DNA from: Semisulcospira habei
Taxonomy: Eukaryota > Mollusca > Gastropoda > Semisulcospiridae
Length of the DNA: 64,000 nt
Direction: 5' to 3'
NCBI GenBank assembly: GCA_036245525.1
Contig: BTPG01000005.1
Span: 177,868,577-177,932,576 of the forward strand
Positions 52,801 through 64,000 of this stretch are shown in pieces. The position numbers were made by a program, and so were the translations under genes. Each line of letters opens with the position of its first letter. Within the stretch, counting starts at the first letter, position 1. Under the pieces are notes generated by a model. That model was given only the letters and a program-made list of their open reading frames with translations. It did not search any database and had not been told where the DNA came from.

Positions 52801-53880
52801 TCGATCACCTCTATAACAAGGCTATTAGGCATTGTCTTCTTTCAGTCTATTTACACTTTTTCTCATTGGCCTGGCTCTATTTGATTTTTTTTCCCTGGCC
52901 GTCCGTTCTCAGGGAAACGGGAGTTCCCTTGTCACATATTACCAAGGTAATATTTGATAAGTAGACTCCCTTATTAAATGATTCGATGACAACGTTACTC
53001 GTTGAGCAAAGCTTTCTCCCCCAAATAAATCCTTGGCCAATCACATTTCTCGGTACAAACATACCATAATCTTCATTCAGTCAAACCTCCAAACAAACAT
53101 ATGCCAACAAATAAATAATTCAAGGGGCTACGCAACAAAAAGAACTATATGTAGGTGTTCTGTGATACCGCTGGTACCAGTTTCACACAAAACATAACTG
53201 GATGATTGGATAAGTTAGATAATATCAACGACAGGAAAATTCAACTGAAGCGAAGGCCCTATCACCTACTGACAGTATTCGAAACGGTGAAGAAATAAAA
53301 AGCTGTATAAATAAAAACTGAGAGGGTTACGCAACCAAATAACTATATACACGCGTTGTGTTCAGCCTATATTACCAATTTTATACAAAATAATGACTGA
53401 AAATGTGTTATATTAAAAAATACCTGAGAGAGAAATTCCAGACGAATGCAGTTTGCGCGAGGTTGTTGACATAGTCGGAAGTATGGAGATTTACGTCCCC
53501 TGAATCTCTAAGTGACGCGTCAAGTTTGATGTCCTTTGGCAGTCACCTTTTTGGTCTGGATTGATGTCCTTTTGTATTACGAGTTAGGTGTTGCCGGTGG
53601 TTCTTGCCGCCTCTTGGGTCCCGTCTACCTTCGACATTGACCCCCTGATCGGAACCTCAAACCGCCAAAAACCATTGGCAAAACCTAACTCGCAATTACA
53701 GCTAATACTGTGATCGTGCTCACATGTGGAAAAAAGAAGCTGTATTTTTTTTTCTCCGACGGCCTCTTTATTTTTGCTGCGTGATGCTCATTACCCGGAT
53801 GACTAAGCGAAAACACAATCCCTAAGGCCACACTTAGGTTTTACTGTACTCCAACTAATAAAACGGCGTAACCCATGCAA
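52801..53880. other. No gene seen
   Basis: AT-rich. 53530-53570 holds a short part of module J (TTGGCAGTCACCTTTTTGGT). The two stretches 53120-53150 and 53325-53350 share GGCTACGCAA/GGTTACGCAACCAA, a hint of an old duplication of ~200 bp. Confidence 0.4.
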
Positions 53881-53899
53881 TCATGAAATCCAGACCAAA

Positions 53900-54005
53900 A
53901 GGTCTTCTTCAGCTGTGTTATAACTGTATTTTCTAAGCGTGATTCTTTCTTCAATTGTGTTGTAACTGTCTTTTCTAAGCCTGTTTCTTTCTTCGCTGGG
54001 TTCTG
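53900..54005. repeat. Partial module J, tandemly doubled
   Basis: TTTCTAAGCGTGATTCTTTC and TTTCTAAGCCTGTTTCTTTC repeat ~50 bp apart, as at 9.78 and 28.73 kb. Confidence 0.6.
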
Positions 54006-54504
54006 CCATGCAGTCGTGGCCTCATTAACAGGATGGGATGAACCATAACCCACAAAGTCCATTCTATATAAGAGCTGTCCTCGCTGTCAAGAGTCTCTAC
54101 CTTTTGTTTTTGACCTGATTCTGATTTTGAAATATCTCCTTTTGAAAAGGTCTTGCAGATCTGCCAATGCGCCACGGTGAATTCTACCCGTCATTGGTTT
54201 TTCAAACGTCATTTGTCATGACGTATGTTTTGTTTTTACGTAATGTTATATGATATGATATGAGTTTCACTTTCACTTCAAGACTTAAGAAAATGGTGAC
54301 AAAATTAGAATTTTACGGTACGATTTTAGTCTCGCTATATTCTGTGTTAAATCAGGTTGACTTTACCTAGCCACATGATGTACTATATACACTTGCATGC
54401 TCTTCTGAAAGCGCGTCGATGTGTGTCTGTCTGTGTGTGTATGTGTGCGTGTGCGTGCCTCTTGCGCGTGCAAGTGCGTGCGTGCGCAACTCCGAACATC
54501 ACCA

Positions 54505-54562
54505 AGATGCATAGATCCTCATGCGCCCTTCCCGGCGCATGAGGATCTGTGCATCTTGTAGG
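54505..54562. mobile_element. Bare HP-A hairpin with private matched changes
   Basis: AAGATGCATAGATCCTCATG, CGCC / GGCG, CATGAGGATCTGTGCATCTT. Relative to the family, GATGC/GCATC and ATGCGCC/GGCGCAT are changed in both arms. Outer HP-A sequence is absent. Confidence 0.78.
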
Positions 54563-54599
54563 TGTGCGCATGTGTGTGTGTGAGAGAGAAAGAGAGCAG

Positions 54600-55056
54600 G
54601 CGTGCGAGATAGAGAACTACGTCATATTTAGAGTATTGGTGTCAATGTCTTGCGTGATGACGAAGTTGATTCTTTTATGTCACCGCCACTGTCCGACTTT
54701 CTTTAGAAGTCAAGATTTTTACTGTTTTAATTTTTGTGTGAAAAGATTTTTTTTCTGAAGAAATTGAAATGGTACAACGCTGGCAAACGAACAAATCCAA
54801 TGTCTTTATCCAAACTAGCTATATTCAAAATTTCAAGTAAATGTAACAAAAATTACGGACTCTATTCTGGGTCAACCGACTTTCTATAAACTGTCTTTTA
54901 TGTCTTCAAGGAGACGTCCCCTTACAATATACTCGCAGGCTCTCGTAGCCACCTCTTGAAGAAAGTATTTCGCCAAGTTTAACGCTTGTGCTTACAGCAA
55001 TATCGGAGATTCTCGTGTTTACATACATACGCGCGCGCGCGCACACACACACACAG

Positions 55057-55090
<34 letters not shown>

Positions 55091-55200
55091 GCACACGCAC
55101 ACAGTGACACACACGCGCGCGCACGCACATACGGCGCTTCGCGACAAATGTACGTTCAGCAGCGAGGTTGGCGTAACTAGGCATGACGTAATTGTTTAGT
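54600..55200 (-). repeat. Dispersed repeat Q, copy 2, with (CA)n core
   Basis: Reverse complement of the Q family; its core (55031-55125) is (CA)n with GCGC parts, at the position where copy 3 has (TATG)n and copy 1 a TG-rich tract. Confidence 0.62.
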
Positions 55201-55553
55201 CCGTTCTATACTGACTTCCATCAAAAACGCGAATTTTTCACCAAAGCGCTTTTCTTCATAAATATGCTTTAATCCGGGTTATTTTGGCGTAATTTATTAG
55301 AAAATGTTACGAAGAGTGTGTTATGTCGTGTGCAAATAGAACGTTTAGTCTTAAAAATCGCACATCGATGACTTGTGACGTCATCAGTGACACTACCATC
55401 ACAGGATATTGAAAGTGAAAGGGACAGCTGAAAGCCAACCAATGTGCAGCGTCACTAGGGTTCGTGTGCATGAAACTCCGGCCTGTTTGGTCTTGACCTA
55501 CTTTTCGTTTGTCAAAGGCACCTAAATAATCAACATGACCTACAAACATGAAA

Positions 55554-56068
55554 GTCAGATCAGAAAATACCTCACTACCGAAGCTGCCACCAAACTCGCT
55601 GTCTCTCTCATCTTATCTCGCATCGACTACTGCAACTCTCTCCTTTCTGGCCTTCCTCACTCCACCACTCTCACTCTCCAGCGCGTCCAGAACAATGCTG
55701 CCCGCCTCGTCCTCAGAAAGAAAAAATCCGACCACATCACTCCTCTGCTCAAGCTCCTTCACTGGCTCCCCATCCCCCAACGCATCCAATACAAGATACT
55801 GTCTCTCTGCTACAAATCCCTGAACAACTACGCTCCTGCGTATCTCTCCAACTTACTTCACCCCTACACTCCTCCCCGCTCCCTCCGCTCCGCCTCTGAC
55901 CCTCTCCGACTCCTCATCCCCCGCACCAAACTCAGCACTTTCGGCCCCCGCTCTTTCTCAGTATACGGTCCAACCACCTGGAACACTCTCCCACTCTCTC
56001 TCCGTCAGAAACACTCGCTCTCCTCCTTCCAGTCTGCCCTCAAAACTCATCTCTTTCAACAGTTCTAG
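55554..56068 (+). CDS. L2-like reverse transcriptase C-terminal part
   Basis: About 170 codons, uninterrupted, from IRKYLTTEAATKLAVSLILS through SRIDYCNSLLSGLPHS, KSDHITPLLKLLHWLPI and YKSLNNYAPAYLSNLLHPYT to SVYGPTTWNTLPLSL and LKTHLFQQF. This is the conserved region after the palm in CR1/L2-group LINEs. No catalytic motif is left. The same protein tail appears at 28.4 and 46.1 kb and, minimally, at 2.75 kb. Confidence 0.86.
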
Positions 56069-56253
56069 CACTATATCACCACACTCCCCAGCCCAAGCTG
56101 ACCGTCGTAATGTATCTTCACTATTTGTGTTACGTGAGTCATTGTCTAAAGCGTGCGCATGCGTGTGCGAGTTGTGAGTGCGCGCTTAGAGTTATAATTA
56201 TTATAAGATAAGCGCATTATAAATACCGTAATTATTATTTTATTATTATTATT
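55554..56253 (+). mobile_element. L2-like LINE 3' end with perfect target duplication
   Basis: AAACATGAAA at 55544-55553 and 56254-56263. 5' truncated, (ATT)n tail. The youngest-looking copy of this family in the window. Confidence 0.9.
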
Positions 56254-56734
56254 AAACATGAAAATCAAAAAGTTCTCTTTTTTATTTAGGATAGCGGCCA
56301 TATTTACCTGATTAAATGAATATGGGTGTGTTCTTTATCTCTGTATAAAATGGTTTGAAAGTAATTCACATTAAATCAAATAAGATTTATTAAGAAAATA
56401 ATGTGATCCGGAAGTTCTAATTCTCTAATGAATTTTTCGAGTCAAATTTCGATTGAGGCAGTTAATAACATCATAAGCAATCCACACAACTTGTGTGTTA
56501 AAACATATCACAGAAAACTTGCTTCACAGAGTGTGTCCAGTTTTGCTTATTTTCACCCTTTCATTATTAAACCCTGTGTCCTCCAAGTTAGCCATGGGCA
56601 ATAACTCATCCAATTTTTTTGTGTGAAGGTAGCTCAGACAGTAGGATGAACGCGTTTTTAATGGAAGTCGGTATATTTATAAAAGGGACTTTTTAGGACG
56701 GGTCGCGGTGGGGCGATTTTAATAATATATCCAT

Positions 56735-59111
<2,377 letters not shown>

Positions 59112-60103
59112 CCCCCACCCCACCCCATTACCCTTCACCTCGCCGCACGCCCCCCTCCGCCCTCCCCCTTTCCGCCCTACCCCCCTCCCCCGGTGTAATT
59201 AGGGAAGTTAGGGATGTTTGTTTGTTGTAGCGCAGACTGCATCATTTTGTTGGTTCGCGTTGTAGGACACCGCAAGCTGAACGTGGACACTTGTGAATTC
59301 AGTGCCAAGTGCCGTTCACATATATATGAATATATAAAACTGTCGTTTGAAACAGTGTTCGTGACTGCTCGGGTGGACAGAGTTTCTGCGTCATTTGAAT
59401 TTTCTTTTCTGTTAGGTTGTGTGCTATTTTTCTCATTTGCATTCTCTACCAGGGAATAATAAGATTATGTGTCATTTTCTTTCGTGACACAAAGACGTCA
59501 GTGACTTGACCTTCATTGTTGATGAGAAAAAACAACCACCAAACATTACAGGCCTAGCATCGTGTGTTTAGAGCGAGTGCTTACGACGTCCAGTGTTGTT
59601 CTTCACCAGTAAGATTAATTACACTGTATACGGAGTCGCTTGAAGGACTTTCTCTAGCGAGCTCTGCAGTCTCATTGACGATATTTCCGTCAAAAGTGTG
59701 GACTATAGTTTTCAATGCTACTGTCTGTCTGTGTTAATATTAATTAGTTGCACGAATCGCAGCCACACAGACTCTCACTGTTACTTGTGACAATTGCTGA
59801 AAACTAATTTTCTCCGAATTTTAATCTTTTGTTGATTCGGGGTGTGAGACATTGAAGAGTACCTGGGATATTTTAGTCCCCACGGACGTGTGTAAGCCTT
59901 CTGGAGGCCTATTCCCCTGCGTACAGTGATTACGCCTCTAGTCTTTGTTTATTGTGTTTATTGCACTTAGAATAGTTTAGTTAGTGATTTTATACTTTTT
60001 ATTTGTATCATTATTATTACTTTCTATTTGGCACGTGTTACGGATACATTCTGTTGATTTTCTTCTTTTTTGTTTTTCTACAAACACATTGACTTTGCGT
60101 GAA
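59112..60103 (+). other. Spacer between LINE ORF1 and ORF2
   Basis: About 990 bp: a C-rich start (59115-59195), then AT-rich sequence with no conserved ORF. This is long for a LINE inter-ORF region. An 81-codon ORF (59214-59459) lacks a domain. Confidence 0.5.
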
Positions 60104-62983
60104 ATGAGTGGCGTAAAACTCAAGACGAAAGATCTCCGCATTGGTCATCTCAATATTTACCATCTTTGCAATAAGTTGCCTGACATATGTGTTTATCTAA
60201 ATGGAGCAGACCCGTTTCATATTTTTGGACTGTCTGAAACACGTCTCAATTCAAATGTATCAGATATATCCATCCAAGTTCCTGGATTTACTGTCATGAG
60301 ACGTGATCCTACGGCCCATGGACAGACAGATTAGCTGCTTATGTTCACTCGTCTATTCAAGATTTTATACGTAGACGACATGATTTAGAAACCAAAGATA
60401 TTGAGTGTATGTGGCTTGAACTGAAGGCCCCCCAATCTACATCATTTCTTATTGGCCTTCTGTACCGCAACCCTGCTGCGAACTTTGAGTGGTATGATGA
60501 TTTCCTTAGTATGTGTGATAAAGCTTGTAATCCCAACTCCAATGTCATCCTCATGGGAGACTTTAACATAGACATGCTAAAGCCTCACCATGCGTGGGAC
60601 TCTACGTTAACGTTGTTGGGTCTGCAACAGTTAATCACTTCACCCACACGGATCACACAAACAACATCCACACTCATAGATCATATATACACAACCAAGC
60701 CAGAGTCTGTTCATAATGTATCTGTCGGTAACCTTAGTATCAGCGACCATTTTCCCATCCGCTGTACGTGGTCTACTAAACTCCCTAAAGCAAAGAAAGG
60801 ATGCCATACGTATATCACCTATCGCTCCTTTAAAAGTTTTAATGAAAGCGAGTTTCTGTTTGATCTTAACAGCGCACCTTTTGATGAAGTATTTAGTACA
60901 TCTGACCCTGACAGCGCTCTGTCTGTTTGGTATACCATCTTTCTTAAGATCTTAAATAAACATGCGCCCCTGCGGAGGAGACGCGTCAAACACGCATCAC
61001 TCCCGCCGTGGCTTACTCAAGACATCATTCAAGCCATGAGGGTGAGAGATGATCTGAGACAGCAGAAGTGCTTCACTGAATTTAAGCGTGAGCGCAATCG
61101 CGTAAAATCTCTTGTGCGACAGGCTAAAAAATCTTTCATTGATCGCTTGATTAAACAAGACAAAGACATGTCCACGCTCTGGCGCGCTATGGCCGTAGTG
61201 ACTGGAGGCAAGTGTAATAAATCTCCTTTAATCCCTTCTGATCTGACTGCAGACATGTTTAACGACCATTTCCTCTCAGTTGCCGAGTCTCTTGTCCCTT
61301 CAGAAGCAAGTTCTCAGCCCTACTCTTGCTCAGACAGACTAGTTGACTTTTGTAGAACGCGAACTGCAGGATCTGAGCCTTTCGTGATTCCACCACTGGC
61401 AGTGCACGAAGTCGGTAGGACAATTAGTTCAATGAAGAATAAGAAATCGTCCGGGCCAGATGAAATCAGCCCCAAAATACTTAAATTAGCTATTCCTTAT
61501 GTTATTGAAACAATAACCTATATTTATAATTTGTGCATTCAAACGAATATTTTCCCAAAAGAACTTAAAAAAGCCAAGGTTATACCCCTCCCGAAAACAA
61601 GAGATATGACTGATGTTAATAACTATCGCCCCATCTCACTATTGTCCATCCTTAGTAAACCACTTGAACGGCATATCCATAAACATCTCTTGGAATATTT
61701 AGAAAATCATACATTAATCCACCCCCTTCAGTCGGGATTCAGACCAAAGCATAGCTGTCACACGGCCCTAGCACGTCTAACTGATGTGTGGCTACGCTCA
61801 ATAAATCAGGGCGAATTTACCGGCGCTGTATTTATTGACTTACGAAAAGCCTTTGATCTTGTGGACCATAAACTTCTACTTTCCAAGCTAAATGTGTACT
61901 TCGGTAGTTCGTTTGGCAATAAATGCATTTCTTCCTCAATTAACTACAGCCAGAAATCTCTTTACCACCATGGCACAACTCCACTTTTTGCCTCATATCT
62001 TAGCGACAGACAGCAGCGCGTCATGGTCAATGGATCATACTCCTCAAGCGGATTAGTAACACAGGGAGTTCCCCAGGGTTCAGTCCTAGGGCCTCTTCTG
62101 TTTTGCCTCTTTATAAATGACCTACCGCTACATTTGACTAGCGACAAAATTTCATGTGATTTATTCCTGATGACGCCACAATTCACACCCCGGACAAGAG
62201 TATTGATTCTTTAAATGGCCGTTTGCAGCAGGGTTTGAGCGAAATTTCCACTTGGTGCGCAAACAATGAAATGATTTTAAATCCTTCCAAAACGGAATGC
62301 ATGACGATAGCAACCCGTCAGAAGCACCAGCTCAAGCCACTTACACTCAGCTGACTATCCATAATGACATCGTTAATCAGGTCACGGAACACCGATTACT
62401 TGGTGTAATTGTTGATGACCAGATGAAGTGGCAATCACACATAAATGCTGTATGTAAAACTGTTGCTAGAAATGTTTTTATGCTTTCAAAGTTGAAGTAC
62501 TTTATCGATGTTGATGCCCGCAAGTTATTTTACAATGCGCATGTCAAATCCCACATCGATTATGCGTCCACGATATGGGATGGCAGCGGTGACATACACT
62601 TAAAGAGGCTTAACTCCCTGCATCGGAGAGCAGCGAAACATATCCTGCCTGATTCAGCCCTAACAACTGATGAAAGACTTGAAAAACTGAAAATGCTACC
62701 TCTTAGCAAGCATCACCTCTTAAACAAGGGTGTGGTTATGTATAAAATCTGGAATGAGATTCACCCAAAATATCTTTGTAAGCTCTTTACCAAGGCAAGT
62801 TCAGGTTATTCTACTTCAAGACGAAACTTTATTACACCTCGCCCCAGGATAGATCTATTTAAAACCAGTGTATCTTTCTCAGGCGCATCTTTCTGGAACA
62901 CACTGCCAACATGTATAACACACGCTAGCTCCCTCTCCTCTTTCAAGGAATGCCTCCTCAAGTACTTGTCTGCTGATACATAA
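60104..62983 (+). pseudogene. LINE ORF2: endonuclease-reverse transcriptase with three frameshifts
   Basis: Starts MSGVKLKTKDLRIGHLNIYH (60104). Endonuclease motifs: LNIYHL, LSETRLNS, ILMGDFNID (near 60556) and ISDHFPI. RT: RPISLLSILSKPLERHIHKH, GAVFIDLRKAFDLVDHKLLL, VTQGVPQGSVLGPLLF, then the catalytic block, which is cut by a shift near 62167, and the C-terminal part to KECLLKYLSADT and stop. Each break behaves like a single missing base: near 60330, 62167 and 62354. The middle one falls within the FADD-type catalytic motif. With these errors the copy is inactive as read; all else is well conserved, so decay is recent, or the breaks are assembly errors. Confidence 0.9.
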
Positions 62984-63436
62984 TCTACCACAAGTATTCG
63001 TATCAAACATGTGCTTATCGTATAATCAGTGCATGCTGCCGTATGGTTTGTCCATACTAATAATAATCGCCTAATTACATAATTCAAATTTCTATTATCA
63101 TCCAAATAATTTTGCTGTCTGAAGTGAATTTTCACTATGATCCAAATGATTTGCTTCGTATATAGGTCAAGTTATCATTAGCGCGTGTCTGTGTGTGCGC
63201 GCGAGCGTGTATGTGTCAGTGTGCGCGCGTTGCGTGTACTTTTTATTTTTCGTTTGTTTTTTGTATGACCGAATGAATGAATGAATTTTGTTTAATGTCT
63301 CTTCATGTTTAATGTTTTCTAATTTTTCTTTGTGTAATTTGGTACTATTAGTATTACAATTATTATCCTGTGTTTGTAGATTAGCAACGGCAAGTATGAA
63401 AAATGGCACACGTGCTAATTACTTTATCCGTTGAGA

Positions 63437-63467
63437 AATAAAGTTTCATTTCATTTCATTTCATTTC

Positions 63468-63469
<2 letters not shown>
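63437..63469 (+). repeat. (CATTT)n LINE tail
   Basis: Follows GAGAAATAAAGTTT. Repeated-unit 3' ends are usual for CR1/L2-group LINEs. Confidence 0.85.
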
Positions 63470-63564
<95 letters not shown>

Positions 63565-63695
63565 CCTCCCTCCCTACCTCTCGCCCTCTCTCTCCCTCCC
63601 TCTCTCTCCCTCCCTCCCTCTCTCTCCCTCTCTCTCCCTCCCTCCCTCTCTCTCTCCCTCCCTCCCTCCCTCCCTCTCTCCCTCCCTCTCTCCCT

Positions 63696-63772
<77 letters not shown>
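63470..63772. repeat. (CT)n / (CCCT)n microsatellite at the LINE 3' edge
   Basis: About 300 bp of pure CT with a CCCT-rich middle (63560-63705). Frames on both strands give long S/L/P or R/E/G artefact ORFs. Confidence 0.95.
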
Positions 63773-63775
<3 letters not shown>

Positions 63776-63779
63776 CAAT

Positions 63780-63994
63780 ACAAGAGGTAAAGAAGTTAAT
63801 TTTAAGAGAGAAACTGTTGACAACATTCTTGAGTATAGACATAACTTTCAGGCATTTTGGAAGGAAATAAAGAAATGGAAAAGAAAACGGCGTTTAAGAA
63901 ACAATATAACAAAGAAGCGGTGGTTTGATCACTTCTCTAGCATTTTAAATGAAAACATGGCACAGCAAGAGAATAATGATGATGTATTTTTATG
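63780..63994 (+). pseudogene. Possible fragment of another LINE (between endonuclease and RT)
   Basis: One frame is open: GKEVNFKRETVDNILEYRHN, then FWKEIKKWKRKRRLRNNITK and KRWFDHFSSILNENMAQQEN, with a stop at about 63992. FWKEIKK ... WFDHFSSILN resembles the linker that precedes RT motifs in LINE ORF2 proteins. It is cut by the (CT)n on the left and a stop on the right. Confidence 0.45.
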
Positions 63995-64000
63995 AAAAGA

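Noticed and set aside
63461..63826. Long R/E/G-rich and S/L/P-rich ORFs
   Set aside because: Translations of (CT)n in all frames. The same holds for 35172-35399 and 57216-57518.

Overview
The window reads as intergenic and intronic DNA from a repeat-rich invertebrate metazoan genome. A marine mollusc is my best guess, from the retroelement mix (CR1/L2-like, RTE-like, Gmr1-like, tRNA-SINEs, TTAA mini-elements), not from any diagnostic gene. No prokaryotic gene structure is present. Most open reading frames are shadows of repeats.

Host gene. The only host gene I can support runs on the minus strand, at least from 25250 to 3174. Seven exons were found by matching reading frame, splice sites and intron phase. 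They encode GAIN-type helices (25.1 and 15.5 kb), a Q/S/T-rich insert (13.2-13.7 kb), a short linker exon (9.9 kb), a GPS-like cysteine motif (5.1 kb), a first transmembrane helix (4.8 kb) and a second one (3.2 kb). This is the layout of an adhesion GPCR. Exons 3 to 7 join in phase; the exon 2 to 3 join does not, so one exon is missing. The N-terminal region and the rest of the 7TM were not found.

Mobile elements, left to right. 0.2-2.35 kb: decayed gag and LTR of a Ty3/gypsy-like element, with a LINE tail nested in the LTR. 3-16 kb: gene introns with three SINE-like retroposons, very short retroposons, a ~163-bp tandem array and many hairpin mini-elements. 20.3-21.6 kb: 5'-truncated RTE-like LINE with a 435-codon ORF. 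28 and 45.9-47.3 kb: L2-like LINEs. 33.7-34.45 kb: second RTE-like LINE, inserted in the loop of a hairpin element. 37.19-45.00 kb: nearly complete LTR retrotransposon of Ty3/gypsy type with pol in the order protease-integrase-RT-RNase H (Gmr1-like). 55.55-56.25 kb: L2-like LINE with perfect target duplication. 57.47-63.47 kb: long CR1/L2-group LINE whose ORF1 carries an SGNH-esterase domain, bounded on both sides by (CT)n.

Most unusual layer. Several families of 50-230 bp elements (called HP-A, B, C, E here) have ends of the form TTAACYC...GRGTTAA and a near-perfect hairpin in the middle. A further family (HP-D) is a GC-rich palindrome without TTAA. Copies differ from each other, yet the two arms inside a copy often carry matching (compensatory) changes. 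At 33.7-34.87 kb three families sit head to tail, sharing single TTAA sites. Other retroelements repeatedly landed in the hairpin apex.
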